From the NCBI GenBank assembly GCA_900770025.1, contig CAAGIW010000029.1:1-52272 (forward strand): a stretch of 52,272 nucleotides of DNA. Reading direction: 5' to 3'. A program made the translations under genes and the position numbers. This DNA comes from an uncultured Prevotella sp. Its GTDB lineage: Bacteria; Bacteroidota; Bacteroidia; Bacteroidales; Bacteroidaceae. Below, in pieces: positions 9,201-18,338 of this stretch; position 1 is the stretch's first letter, and each line of letters begins with the position of its first letter. The notes below the pieces were generated by a model. It saw only the letters and a list, made by a program, of their open reading frames with translations. It ran no database searches and was not told the DNA's origin.

Positions 9201-11044
9201 GTGTCAACCCACACCGCCTGCATCTCGGTGCTATTGGCATCAATCTGAAAGATGAACAAGGCAACATCGTGCCTCTGAAAGATATCCGCAACATACGTCA
9301 GGAACTGGTGCTGTGGGACGGTACCATCCAATCCGCCTATACTGCTGCCGGAGAGAAAGTGGAAGTGATCACCGCCTGTATGCCCAACAGCGACGGAATC
9401 TTTGCGCGTGTCAACACCCCGCTGCTCAAAAAGGGACAGGCAGCCATCTCCATCAGGTTCCCCTATCCCACTGGTCAACATGCTGACGACGCAGCCTGCT
9501 GGACAGAAAACGACAAGCACCACACTGCCATCGTTGCATCAGACAAGCAGAGTGCCACCATTGCACACACCATCGACCAAACCACCTACTTTGTTACTTT
9601 GCGCTGGGAGGGTGAAGCCTCACTCTCAGAGGCAGCTCCACATTATTATATATTGTCATCCACAGAGGATGTGCTGGCCTTCTGTGCAGAATATTCACAA
9701 AAGCAGAACCGTATGCGCCCCGCCCCCTTTGAGTATGACCAGGCGCTGAAGGCGGTGATGAGGAAACAGAACAAGTTCTGGAGAAGCGGTGCATTCGTGG
9801 ATTTTGGAGCCTGCACCGACCCCAGAGCAGCCGAACTGGAGCGCAGGGTCATCCTGTCGCAGTATCTCACGGCGGTGAACTGCAGCGGCAACATGCCTCC
9901 ACAGGAAACAGGACTGACCTACAACTCATGGTTTGGAAGGCCTCACCTTGAAATGACTTGGTGGCACGCTACCCACTTTGCCCTGTGGAATCGCCATGAA
10001 GTGCTGAAGCCTATGCTTGGATGGTACAACGATGTGGCATTCCCAATTGCCAAGGAAATTGCCAAACGACAGGGCTTTGAAGGCGCACGCTGGATGAAGA
10101 TGACCGACCCACAGGGTGGTGAAGCACCCTCAAACACGGGTTCTTTCCTCACATGGCAACAGCCACATTATATATATTTGGCAGAAGAGATGTATCGCCA
10201 GGAGCCTACGGAAAAGACCTTGGCTGCCTATGGTGAGCAGGTGGAACAGACTGCACTCTTCATGGCAGACTTCGCACGTTGTTGCAGCAAGGGAAAGAAA
10301 GCCCCCATCAAACTGTTCGGACAAACAGCCATGCAGGAATCCATGTCAAAGGATTTCTCCTACCATCATCCCTTTGAACAGGTGTACTGGTATTACGGTC
10401 TGGCCATTGCCCAGCAATGGCGCGAACGCCGTGGATTGGAACGCCACGCTGAATGGGATGAACTGATGAACCGCTTGGCTCCTTTGGCCGAACAAGGCAA
10501 CATCTATACCGCAGGTGCACCATTGACAGCTTTCGACAATGGCACCAAGGCAGCAGGGTTTGACCCCTACATCAGTGCGGAACAAACCGGCAAGAAAAGT
10601 ATTTCCGAAGAAGACTTCGCCTTGAAGTCACGCAGCGACCATCCCGCAGTTCTCGGAGCCTGCGGTCTGCTGCCGGAAACATCCCAATACAGTAACGACA
10701 AGATGGCCAACACCCTGCAATGGGTGATGGACAACTGGGAATGGGACACCACCTGGGGATGGGACTATGGAATGATTGCCACCTGTGCCGCACGCTTAGG
10801 ACAACCCGAAAAGGCATTGCAGGCATTGCTGATTGAAAAGGGCAAGAACACCTATCTGCCCAACGGTCACAACTTCCAGGAGCCCAAACGCCTGCGCTTG
10901 TATCTGCCAGGCAATGGTGCGTTGCTCACCGCTGTGGCCATGATGTGCGCCGGTTGGGATGGTTGCCAGATACCTTCCAACCCAGGTTTCCCACAAGATG
11001 GCACATGGAACGTTCGCTGGGAAGGGCTGAACAGGATGCAATGA
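6278..11044 (+). CDS. Tri-domain pectinase: GH28 polygalacturonase + GH105 unsaturated galacturonyl hydrolase + (alpha/alpha)6-like domain
   Basis: 1588 residues with a Sec signal peptide (cleavage near TASA/DAW, residues 16-20) and no lipobox, so probably periplasmic. Residues about 20-455 form a GH28 beta-helix: N255-G-D257, the Asp pair D278-D279 in TGDDCIAIKSG, H312 in GHGG and R345-I-K347 match the four GH28 catalytic blocks. Residues about 480-858 are GH105, with LDGIFMGLPF (Asp602) and CWGRAQGWYTM; this family removes the unsaturated uronic acid left by pectin lyases. Residues about 881-1588 (from NPLASLTVGNGHFAATVDVTG to QEPKRLRLYLPGNGALLTA) look like a beta-sandwich plus (alpha/alpha)6 glycosidase, but I cannot assign a family. 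The fusion would join exo-cleavage, unsaturated end removal and a third activity in one chain. First gene of the pectin locus; the next gene starts 57 bp downstream. Confidence 0.88.
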   Translation: MKYLQWLLLFVFFPLTASADAWETQYKQIEQSIRQPQFANKDFLITKYGANTAATAAVNQKAINKAIAACSKAGGGRVVVPAGTFNTGAITLLSKVNLHIEKGAVLQFVFEPDLYPIVLTRWEGLDCWNLSPLIYAYKQTDIAITGEGVIDGGGTNETWWKWCGAPHYGWTEGTISQRNGSRARLLKQAEDGVDMNERRFDKNDGLRPQMVNFMHCDGILIENVTLLRSPFWVLHPVLSKNVTVRGVKINNDGPNGDGCDPESCDGVLIENCYFNTGDDCIAIKSGRNNDGRLWGKPSENIIIRNCEMKNGHGGVVIGSEISGGCRNVFAENNKMDSPNLDRVVRIKTNTCRGGVVENIYARNIEVGQCGESVLKINLDYDHNEICCRGHLPVVRNVNIENITCQKSKYGVQVIALDTCTNVYDIHVKNCKFNGVAQGNFFSGKTRNITLENLYINGGLVLQQMPYKHYSEWLVASEMKRNPESYKLDFSKRAKWSYVMGIELESMLDTYLKYGNEDIRRYCQSYTDTMITAEGTIRDYKLDDYNLDQIRTGHFVARMYQNYPEKKNLKAMQTLMKQLDKQPRTNEGVYWHKAIYAYQVWLDGIFMGLPFRALTANMLLKGKKAEKIYDDAVDQISKTYTRTLDKKTGLNRHAWDETNKQFWADKETGLSQHCWGRAQGWYTMALIELLDALPEDYARRGEVIELLKKDLDAVIKWQDKESGVWYQVMDSPKEKGNYLEATCSSMFAYALLKAYRKGYVGAKYRDAGIKAYRGIIHKFIRVNPDKTISLTQCCEVAGLGPGATPEVNDALKRINPKKKAIKSNTRRDGSYSYYISEPIRENDAKGVGPFIWASLEMEALGFDTENTTCSIDRQAVVYRNNPILREANPLASLTVGNGHFAATVDVTGLQSYPEDYKQGIPLNTMSDWGWHSFPNTDNLTPQETEGNFNLGHGHNEIYAVEYKKGGRNQEATKYFRVNPHRLHLGAIGINLKDEQGNIVPLKDIRNIRQELVLWDGTIQSAYTAAGEKVEVITACMPNSDGIFARVNTPLLKKGQAAISIRFPYPTGQHADDAACWTENDKHHTAIVASDKQSATIAHTIDQTTYFVTLRWEGEASLSEAAPHYYILSSTEDVLAFCAEYSQKQNRMRPAPFEYDQALKAVMRKQNKFWRSGAFVDFGACTDPRAAELERRVILSQYLTAVNCSGNMPPQETGLTYNSWFGRPHLEMTWWHATHFALWNRHEVLKPMLGWYNDVAFPIAKEIAKRQGFEGARWMKMTDPQGGEAPSNTGSFLTWQQPHYIYLAEEMYRQEPTEKTLAAYGEQVEQTALFMADFARCCSKGKKAPIKLFGQTAMQESMSKDFSYHHPFEQVYWYYGLAIAQQWRERRGLERHAEWDELMNRLAPLAEQGNIYTAGAPLTAFDNGTKAAGFDPYISAEQTGKKSISEEDFALKSRSDHPAVLGACGLLPETSQYSNDKMANTLQWVMDNWEWDTTWGWDYGMIATCAARLGQPEKALQALLIEKGKNTYLPNGHNFQEPKRLRLYLPGNGALLTAVAMMCAGWDGCQIPSNPGFPQDGTWNVRWEGLNRMQ

Positions 11045-11101
11045 CAATACAAACAGTGAATCAAATATAACCAAATACATAAACTTAAAACAAGAAGACA
11101 A

Positions 11102-12871
11102 ATGCGTAAGACAATGAAAACTTACCTTCTGGCACTGGCAATGGTTCCGCTCCTTGCTTCGGCACAGGATGACATACCTGCCTTCCCCGGAGCCGAAGGT
11201 TTTGGAAGAAACGTCACAGGAGGTAGAGGTGGTGTGGTATATCACGTCACCAACCTAAACGACAGCGGAACAGGTTCCTTAAGAGAAGCCCTCGGCAAGA
11301 GCAGCAAGCGAACCATCGTGTTTGATGTGGCCGGAGAAATTCATCTGAAATCTGACATAAGTATCAAAAATGGCAACCTGACCATCGCAGGACAGACAGC
11401 CCCTGGTGACGGTATCACCCTCTGTGACTATACAGTAACGATAAATGCAGACAACGTAATTATGCGTTTCATCCGAATAAGACGCGGCAATGCCGTGAAT
11501 ATCAACGATGGAGCTGATGCCTGCTGGGGTCGCCAACACAAGAACATCATCCTCGACCACTGCTCTTTCAGTTGGAGTATCGATGAGGTGGCATCTTTCT
11601 ACGACAACCGCAACTTCACCATGCAGTGGTGCACCATCGCCGAGAGCCTCACCAACGCAGGACACGACAAGGGAGGCCACGGCTATGGAGGCATCTGGGG
11701 AGGCAAGAACGCATCTTTCCATCACAACCTGCTGGCCCACCTGAACAACCGAGTGCCACGCTTCAACGGTGCACGCTATGAATGGACAGGCTATGACACC
11801 TCCCTTTATGAGAACACCGTACAGGCAGAGCGTGTAGATTTCAGAAACTGCGTGCTCTATAACTGGGGCACGGGTGGATGCTACGGAGGTCCTGGCGGCG
11901 GCTACATCAACATGGTAAACAACTACTACAAGGCAGGTCCCGGCACAAGCAACAAGACCCGCGTGACACAGGTGACCGTGGGTTCAAGCGGCAACTCCAC
12001 GAATGCGGCCCTCAGAGGTTATGCCAGCAGATACTACATCAATGGCAACTACGTGGTGGACGGCGCTACCCCCGAGAACTTCGACTGGCAGGGCGTGGTT
12101 TACGACGACGGTCTGCAAACGCTCAACGGCGAGAAATACATCCCCGATGCAAGTCATAAGTACGGCGAAGACCAGCAATACACCGCCATCGGCGGAGTGG
12201 ATTGCATCAAGTTGAAGTTGAACGAGCCCATTGATGCAGGCAAGGTGACTACCCACAGTGCCGAAGAGGCTTACAACAAGGTGGTGCTTTTTGCCGGTGC
12301 CTCCCTTTCTCGCGACGGTGTGGATTCACGCTATGCCGCTGAAGTTCTTTCAGGCACAGCCACCTATACAGGCAGCGTTACCCTGCGCCCCGGTATCATC
12401 GACAGTCAGAATGATGTGGGTGGATGGCCCGCACTGAATCCCGGCACAGCCATCGTAGATACCGACAAGGACGGCATACCCGACGATTGGGAGAAGGCCA
12501 ACGGCATGGATCATACCAGTATGGTGGACGGTGCCAAGAAGACCATCGACCCCTTGGGCTACTACACCAATCTGGAAGTGTATATCAACAGTTTGGTACA
12601 GCATATCATGGTAGCGGAAAATGCAGACGCACAGAACGAGGTGAAAGAATATTTCCCCGCCTATTACATGGCTGATGGAACCTATGTGCCCGCCATCAAC
12701 GGTCCAAGTTCAGCCATTCGTGAAAGCATAAGCAATGCCAATGAGGTGACAAGTGTGAAATATTACAGTCTGCAGGGCACCCTGCTGAACGGTCCTGCCC
12801 ACGGAACCTATATCATGGTGAGGGAACTGGGCAACGGAAAACGCGTAGTGACAAAACACATTGCTCAATAA
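11102..12871 (+). CDS. Secreted pectate lyase, PL1 family, with C-terminal sorting-like tail
   Basis: 589 residues. Sec signal peptide MRKTMKTYLLALAMVPLLASA; no lipobox. The PL1 beta-helix begins PAFPGAEGFGRNVTGGRGG and contains ILDHCSFSWSIDE and the catalytic-type motif R217-V-P-R220, as expected for calcium-dependent beta-elimination of polygalacturonate. Around residues 453-463 a DTDKDGIPDDWE segment resembles a type-3 calcium-binding repeat. The last 40 residues (YYSLQGTLLNG, GTYIMV, NGKRVVTK) resemble a type IX secretion type-A sorting domain and recur in three other secreted proteins here. It follows the tri-domain enzyme by 57 bp, probably co-transcribed, and ends before a strong terminator. 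Met5 is an alternative start. Confidence 0.9.
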   Translation: MRKTMKTYLLALAMVPLLASAQDDIPAFPGAEGFGRNVTGGRGGVVYHVTNLNDSGTGSLREALGKSSKRTIVFDVAGEIHLKSDISIKNGNLTIAGQTAPGDGITLCDYTVTINADNVIMRFIRIRRGNAVNINDGADACWGRQHKNIILDHCSFSWSIDEVASFYDNRNFTMQWCTIAESLTNAGHDKGGHGYGGIWGGKNASFHHNLLAHLNNRVPRFNGARYEWTGYDTSLYENTVQAERVDFRNCVLYNWGTGGCYGGPGGGYINMVNNYYKAGPGTSNKTRVTQVTVGSSGNSTNAALRGYASRYYINGNYVVDGATPENFDWQGVVYDDGLQTLNGEKYIPDASHKYGEDQQYTAIGGVDCIKLKLNEPIDAGKVTTHSAEEAYNKVVLFAGASLSRDGVDSRYAAEVLSGTATYTGSVTLRPGIIDSQNDVGGWPALNPGTAIVDTDKDGIPDDWEKANGMDHTSMVDGAKKTIDPLGYYTNLEVYINSLVQHIMVAENADAQNEVKEYFPAYYMADGTYVPAINGPSSAIRESISNANEVTSVKYYSLQGTLLNGPAHGTYIMVRELGNGKRVVTKHIAQ

Positions 12872-12901
12872 GTACACCTCCACAAGGTGGAAAAATTATT
12901 G

Positions 12902-12938
12902 AAAATAGGGATGATTTTTTGTCATTCCTATTTTTTTT
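12902..12938 (+). terminator. Rho-independent terminator after PL1
   Basis: AAAATAGGGATGA (12902-12914) pairs with TCATTCCTATTTT (12922-12934), 13 pairs with one G-U, around a 7-base loop and running into eight T residues (12931-12938). It separates the first enzyme operon from the CE8 gene. Confidence 0.85.
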
Positions 12939-12972
12939 AAGTTGTTTCAAAAGGGAGATTGATGAATAATTC

Positions 12973-12980
12973 TAACTTTG
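12973..12980 (+). promoter_or_regulatory. Candidate -7 box (TAACTTTG) for the CE8 gene
   Basis: TAACTTTG fits TAnnTTTG and lies 67 bp before the CE8 start codon, just after the upstream terminator. No TTTG stands at the ideal -33 position; a TTG with longer spacing occurs at 12942-12944. Confidence 0.55.
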
Positions 12981-13047
12981 TACAACTAAAACGAGCATGG
13001 GCATCAAGTGCACATGCAATTTAACCAATAACCAAATTTATTAACTT

Positions 13048-16000
13048 ATGACAAAAACTCTTTGGAAGTATGTCTTGCTGATGGCATGTTTGTTTGGCGT
13101 TTCTACCGCCCAGGCAGCCTTCAAAGACATCAAGATTGATCTGACGGGGCATAATTTGCTCACGGATCAGGAGGTGACCAACAAGACTTTGGTCAACTTT
13201 GGAGTGGCTATTGCCGACGACGGCACACCATCTCGTGTGGCAGCCGACGATGCAACAGCAGCCATTGTTCTCTCGGGTAAATATCACAGCGAAGAACATG
13301 GCTGGGGCAATTTCTCTGCCACCGTGGCTGTAGAAGGACCTGTTAGGGTGAGCATGGGCACCTGTGCATGGGGCGGCGACGTCACCGTGAAAGATGCTTC
13401 GGGCAACACCGTGGCCACCTTTAACACCAACAACGGCACATGTTACCACAGCAACAAGGCCGAAAACATTGCATCTGCCATCTACAAAGGTACAGAGGCA
13501 ACCACACTGACCATCAGCGGCGGAAGTTACACCCCGTACATCGCTGTGGAAGCCGTGGATCCCTCCAGCCTTGCAGAGACGGCCACCATCACCTACTCTC
13601 TCGGAGACGTAGTGGCTGAGGGCACAGTTCCCGCAGAAGACAAGGTGGATGTGGGCAGCAAGTTCACCATTCCCGCCAACCGTACATTATACGTAGAGGG
13701 AAAAACGCTGACCGCATGGACCGACGGTACCAACCAATATGCCGCCGGTGAAGAGGTGACTGCCGCAAAAGCCAGCATCACACTCACCCCGGTATTCACC
13801 GACAACACCGTTTCCTTGGCCAACCGCACTGATGCCGTGACCGTGCTTTGGGACTTCCAAAGAAAGAACGGCGCACCCACTCTTGCTGTTCAAGGCAAGA
13901 CAATGATCTACGTGACCCAAGCCAAGGTGGGCAGTGCCACCATCGATGTGAAGATGGACTGCGATGCCACCAACGGCAAGATTGCCAACGGCAACTGGAA
14001 CGACTGGTGCCAGATGAACGGCGGCACCAAGCTCACCATCCCCTCATGCAAGGGTACCGAGGTGAGTTTGGAGGCATACGGCAACATCACCACCACTACC
14101 ATTGACGGACAGACCGACTACACACAGGGCACCAAGATAAACTACACCATTGCCAATACCGCCGAGACCATCGACATCGTGATTGGCGACGGCTCCTATT
14201 ACAGATATGTACAGGCTGTGTTGCCCGTAGTAAAAGGTCCGCAGGAATCCGTAACCTTCAACAACGAGGCAGCCAAAGTAATCTGGCCCTGCAACAGTTC
14301 TGCTGAGTACAGTATCGCCGGTACCGTGCTTCCCGAAAACGCATTCAGCACAGTGGCCATGAACACCGGCGACCTTACCATCACCGGCACCGGCACAGGT
14401 CAGGCAAAGGATGCTGAAGGCAAAGCCGTAACCTTTGTGAAGTTCAAGCCTGCAGGCACCACTCAGGCTGTGGAATGGATCGTGAAGCCCATCAAGGGTG
14501 TCACCTTCACTCCCACCAAGGTGAGCGCTTATATCCAGCGCTTTGGCACAGATGCTGAGAACGGTGTCACCGTGACAGCCCAGACCGAGGGAGGAGAGCC
14601 TGTTACATTGGGCAACTTCACCGCTCCCCGTAACAACAAAGCACAGGCAGACGACAAGTTTGGCAGCAGCAGCAACTACACCAACCGCTTTGAGATAACG
14701 CTGACCGAGGCACAGCGCCAGCAACTGGCCACCACCGGCAAGCTGTCGGTGTCTGCCACCGTGGGCGTAGGCAGCACCAAAGAGGGAGGTTTCAGCGACA
14801 TGCAGATTGAAGGCATCGTCAACGGCACCTCCATCCCCGTGGCCTATTACACCCTTACTGCCTCTGCTAATCCCGAGGAGGGAGCACTGATAACCGTATA
14901 TCCCAAGTCTGACCAATATGAAGACGGCAGCGAAGTGAAACTCACCGCCGCGCCTGCCTTTGGCTACGACTTTGTGAACTGGACAGATGCCACAGGCAAG
15001 GTGCTTTCAGAGAAGGAGGTGTATGTGCACACCATGACCGAGGACGCAGTGATTACTGCCAACATGAAGAAGGTGAACACCTACAGTTTGGACATCGCCG
15101 TAGAGGGCGGAGCCAACGACTACATGGTGACCCTCAACCCCGCTCCTACCGTAGTGGATGGAAAGAACATGTATGAAGAGGGCGCAAAAGTAACGTTGAG
15201 TGCTGCTTCCAACAAGATTCTCACCTTCACCAACTGGAGCAATGGCGAGACTGCTTCCGAGATGGCTGTCACCATGAACGAGAACAAGAGTTTGGTAGCT
15301 TCTTACTCTGCCATCGACTATGTGGCCGGTTGGGACTTCATTAGACCTGGTGGTGCCGGTCGTGCCGCTGACTTTGCCGCAGCCGACAACGATGCCAATG
15401 CACTGATACTTCGCAACGCAGAAGGCACTGAGAGCGGCTGGCTTGACAAGAGCCAACAAGGAGCCGGCGGATATGAGGGTCGCCCTGCTGCCGTGAACTG
15501 GAGACAAGGTGCATCTAACGGCGACGTGGGCAACTGGTACTGGCAGACTTCCGTGAACGCAGCTGCCTTTACAGACCTCAAGGTGATTACCTCCATGGTG
15601 TATAATTACAACGCCTACACCACACAATTGGTGGAATACTCTTTGGACGGTACCAACTGGACCACCATCGGCAAAGTAATTTTGGAGGGTGCCAAGAACT
15701 GGAAAGACGAGACATTCAGCGTGCCTGCCGATGCCAACAACAAGGAGAAGGTGTATTTCCGCTGGATAAGCGACAAGACCTCCAAGGTGGATGGCACAGC
15801 ATCTGCCAACGACGGCATTGCCTTGGGTGCCACATTCATCATTGGTACCGCCAAACTGATTGACGACGGAACGGCTCCCAAGCTGGTGAGCAGCGTGCCC
15901 GAGAACAATGGCACCGGTGCTTCTGCCAACGGCAAGGTGGTGCTCACCTTCGATGAGAAGATCAAGCTCACCGCCAATGCAAAGGCCACCATCAATGATG

Positions 16001-17553
16001 CTGAAGTAATCCCCACAGTGAGCGGCAAGACCGTGATCTGCGAATACAAGGGCCTTGATTACTCTGCCGAAGTGAAGTTTGTACTGGCAAGCGGCTCTGT
16101 GGCCGACCTCACCGACAATGTGCTCAACGAAGACATCGTCATCAACTTCCAGACCAAGGTGAAGCCCAGCGTGGAGAAGGCACTGTTCGACTTCATCGTG
16201 CCCATCGACGGTTCCATCACCAAGGCTCTCGCAGCTGCCAACAGCCGTGGAGCCAACGCCACACAGCGCTACCGCATCCTGATTACCAACGGCAGCTACG
16301 TGTTCGACACCAACGGAACCACCACCGGAGGTGACGGCAAGACCTACGACGACCCGCGTTCTTACCTCTCTGCTCCCTACGTTTCGTTCATCGGAGAATC
16401 TATGGAGGGTGTCACCATCACCAACAAGACCCCGGCTGCCACATGGGACAACGGCTACGGCACAGCATGTCCGTTGGAAGGTATCGGCAAGGGTGATGTG
16501 CTGATTATTCAGAAGAACGGCCACGATGCTTACTTCCAGAACCTCACCATGAAGAGTTCTATGGGCGATGCCCACGGACGCGACATTGTGCTCAACGACC
16601 AGTCTAACCGCACCATCTTCAAGGATGCCTGCCTCTGGGGTTATCAAGACACCTATGTGTCCAACAGCGATGCCGGCAAGTTCTACTTCGAGGGCGGTGT
16701 GATACGCGGAAGAACCGACTACCTCTGCGGCAAGGGCGACGTATATTATAATGAAGTGACCCTGCAGCAGTGCGGCGGAGGCGGCTATCTGGCAGTACCC
16801 TCCAAGGCCAAGAAGTACGGCTACGTGTTCAACAACTGCTACATCAAGCAGGAGACCGACGACGTGACCTTCTATTTAGGTCGTCCTTGGGGCTCTGGCA
16901 CTCCCATCGCCTGCTTCATCAACACCAAGATGGACGTGAATGCCCTGGGCAACGGCTGGGCCGACATGAGTGGCGGATGGCCGAAGCGCTTCGCTGAATA
17001 CAACTCTTACCTCACCTCTGGTACCACCATCGACCTGTCTGGTCGCCGCACCAGTTGGAAGGATGGCAACGGCGTGGAGCACACGAACGATCCTATCCTC
17101 ACCATCGACGAGGTGAAGGAGATGAGTCTGCAGAACGTGATGGGTCAGGACGACGACTGGGATCCCACTGCACTCACCGAACAGGCATCTGCTCCCACCA
17201 ACGTGGTTATCCGTGGCAACGTGCTTTCATGGGACAACAGCAACTACGTGCTCTGCTGGGTACTCAGCAAGAACGGCGAGTTTGTATGCTGCACCACAGA
17301 AAACACCTACACCGTGGACGATGCCACTGCCACATGGACAGTAAGGGCTGCCAACGAGATGGGTGGTCTGAGTGAAAGCACCAAAGCCACCATATCCACC
17401 GGCATCAGCGAGATGAAGGCCGAAGGCAGCGTGGTGCGCACCACACTCTACAACATGAGCGGTGTGCAGGTGGGCAACAGCTACAAAGGAGCTGTTATCC
17501 AGATTCAAACTCTCGACAACGGTCAGCAGGTGATTACCAAGACCGTGAGATAA
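13048..17553 (+). CDS. Large multimodular pectin methylesterase (CE8)
   Basis: 1501 residues. The signal peptide probably ends at STAQA (about residue 25). A Cys lies inside the hydrophobic stretch (LMAC), but Met at -2 and the continuing hydrophobic run argue against a lipoprotein. Modules in order: a beta-sandwich (about 20-175); two further beta-rich modules (about 255-590), one starting TVLWDFQRKNG; two bacterial repeat domains with FVNWTD and FTNWSNGE (about 600-750); a beta-sandwich from AGWDFIRPG (about 757-940); a Big_5 Ig-like domain (about 942-1038); the CE8 catalytic domain (about 1042-1385); a fibronectin-like segment; and a sorting-like tail (about 1465-1501). Catalytic residues are Q1200-D1201 in GYQDTYVS, D1224 in GRTDYLCGKGD, and R1279/W1281 in LGRPWG. 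It demethylates pectin so that PL1 and GH28 can act. It has its own promoter box and a long repeat-rich region after it. Confidence 0.9.
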   Translation: MTKTLWKYVLLMACLFGVSTAQAAFKDIKIDLTGHNLLTDQEVTNKTLVNFGVAIADDGTPSRVAADDATAAIVLSGKYHSEEHGWGNFSATVAVEGPVRVSMGTCAWGGDVTVKDASGNTVATFNTNNGTCYHSNKAENIASAIYKGTEATTLTISGGSYTPYIAVEAVDPSSLAETATITYSLGDVVAEGTVPAEDKVDVGSKFTIPANRTLYVEGKTLTAWTDGTNQYAAGEEVTAAKASITLTPVFTDNTVSLANRTDAVTVLWDFQRKNGAPTLAVQGKTMIYVTQAKVGSATIDVKMDCDATNGKIANGNWNDWCQMNGGTKLTIPSCKGTEVSLEAYGNITTTTIDGQTDYTQGTKINYTIANTAETIDIVIGDGSYYRYVQAVLPVVKGPQESVTFNNEAAKVIWPCNSSAEYSIAGTVLPENAFSTVAMNTGDLTITGTGTGQAKDAEGKAVTFVKFKPAGTTQAVEWIVKPIKGVTFTPTKVSAYIQRFGTDAENGVTVTAQTEGGEPVTLGNFTAPRNNKAQADDKFGSSSNYTNRFEITLTEAQRQQLATTGKLSVSATVGVGSTKEGGFSDMQIEGIVNGTSIPVAYYTLTASANPEEGALITVYPKSDQYEDGSEVKLTAAPAFGYDFVNWTDATGKVLSEKEVYVHTMTEDAVITANMKKVNTYSLDIAVEGGANDYMVTLNPAPTVVDGKNMYEEGAKVTLSAASNKILTFTNWSNGETASEMAVTMNENKSLVASYSAIDYVAGWDFIRPGGAGRAADFAAADNDANALILRNAEGTESGWLDKSQQGAGGYEGRPAAVNWRQGASNGDVGNWYWQTSVNAAAFTDLKVITSMVYNYNAYTTQLVEYSLDGTNWTTIGKVILEGAKNWKDETFSVPADANNKEKVYFRWISDKTSKVDGTASANDGIALGATFIIGTAKLIDDGTAPKLVSSVPENNGTGASANGKVVLTFDEKIKLTANAKATINDAEVIPTVSGKTVICEYKGLDYSAEVKFVLASGSVADLTDNVLNEDIVINFQTKVKPSVEKALFDFIVPIDGSITKALAAANSRGANATQRYRILITNGSYVFDTNGTTTGGDGKTYDDPRSYLSAPYVSFIGESMEGVTITNKTPAATWDNGYGTACPLEGIGKGDVLIIQKNGHDAYFQNLTMKSSMGDAHGRDIVLNDQSNRTIFKDACLWGYQDTYVSNSDAGKFYFEGGVIRGRTDYLCGKGDVYYNEVTLQQCGGGGYLAVPSKAKKYGYVFNNCYIKQETDDVTFYLGRPWGSGTPIACFINTKMDVNALGNGWADMSGGWPKRFAEYNSYLTSGTTIDLSGRRTSWKDGNGVEHTNDPILTIDEVKEMSLQNVMGQDDDWDPTALTEQASAPTNVVIRGNVLSWDNSNYVLCWVLSKNGEFVCCTTENTYTVDDATATWTVRAANEMGGLSESTKATISTGISEMKAEGSVVRTTLYNMSGVQVGNSYKGAVIQIQTLDNGQQVITKTVR

Positions 17554-17560
17554 TTTTTAA

Positions 17561-17820
17561 ATGAAGAGCTTTCTTATTCTTAAATGAAGAGTGAAGAATG
17601 AAGAATGAAGAATAGGCTACGCCGGTGGGAATTACGAGTTTTGAATTACGAATTACGAATTTGGAATTACGAATTGCCTTTCAGCACTTGACCTATTCTT
17701 CACTCTTCATTCTTCACTCTTCATTCTTCACTCTTCATTTAAGAGATTCTTCATTCTTCATTTAAAAAATTCTTCACTCTTCATTCTTCATTTAAAAAAT
17801 TCTTCACTCTTCATTTAAGA
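17561..17820. repeat. AT-rich simple and inverted repeats after CE8
   Basis: The left part (17578-17616) contains TCTTAAATGAAGAGTGAAG and repeated GAAGAAT; the right part (17691-17820) repeats CTTCACTCTTCATTCTTC and TTCATTTAA several times on the opposite strand sense, so a long imperfect hairpin is possible. Between them, 17631-17680, GAATTACGA recurs four times. The sequence has no coding potential I trust. Such low-complexity arrays are common between Bacteroidota genes. The rest of 17821-18535 holds array 2, two promoter-like boxes and a leader. Confidence 0.8.
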
Positions 17821-17903
17821 CATAAGTAGCTGATGACAAGCAGTTAGCAGCTTTACGGCGTGCCGATGCACGTCATTTGTTTTTCAAGGCCATTCACCTG
17901 GAT

Positions 17904-17991
17904 TTCTAAAACGGTGCGTTTTGCATTCTAAAACGGTGCGTTTTGCATTCTAAAATGGTGCGTTTTGCGATGCAAAATGGTGCGTTTTGCA
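17904..17991 (+). repeat. Tandem array of four 22-bp palindromic units (array 2)
   Basis: Units at 17904, 17926, 17948 and 17970, each exactly 22 bp. Units 1-2 have core AAAACGGTGCGTTTT, units 3-4 AAAATGGTGCGTTTT. The first three are led by TTCT and the last by ATGC, after which AAACGG follows. This is nearly the order seen in array 1, so the arrays look like copies of one whole four-unit element rather than independent expansions. Confidence 0.9.
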
Positions 17992-18189
17992 AAACGGTAT
18001 GCAGACACCCCCATTTCATCCACTGCAAACGGCGGTAGGAACAGTAAAAAATGCCCTCACATTCCTGAAACAACACGAATGGCGCAGACAGGCTCCTACA
18101 ATACGATATTGACACAATTTTACAGCCGTTTCAACAGAAATTCCACTCATATCCGTTAAAAAATACACTCTTTAGTAAAAATATTAGAG

Positions 18190-18197
18190 TAACTTTG
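18190..18197 (+). promoter_or_regulatory. Candidate upstream -7 box (TAACTTTG) of the FAS1/SusCD operon
   Basis: TAACTTTG at 18190-18197 fits the TAnnTTTG consensus. It is followed by a second identical box 149 bp further on, so the import operon may have two start sites. No matching -33 TTTG is visible, consistent with activator dependence. Confidence 0.4.
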
Positions 18198-18338
18198 CCG
18201 CATATTTTGGTGGAAAGGTGCCATATTGCAGGTGGAAACTTCTTCCGTATAACAGAACAGATGCAGAAATTTCTGATTGAATCTGTTAAAAATGCAATAA
18301 AAAGGGCTTTAAAACGCTAAATTATGAAAAGAAAAACA

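Noticed and set aside
13048..13122. Lipoprotein signal on the CE8 protein (LMAC)
   Set aside because: Met at the -2 position and a hydrophobic stretch continuing to a good Sec cleavage site (STAQA) make a lipobox unlikely.
15007..16647. 546-codon open frame antisense to the CE8 gene
   Set aside because: It lies wholly opposite the CE8 coding region, has no recognisable domain, and stop-free antisense frames are expected from the GC-rich third positions of these genes.
17906..18115. 69-codon minus-strand frame through array 2
   Set aside because: Much of its C-terminal part is translation of the 22-bp repeat; no sign of a real protein.
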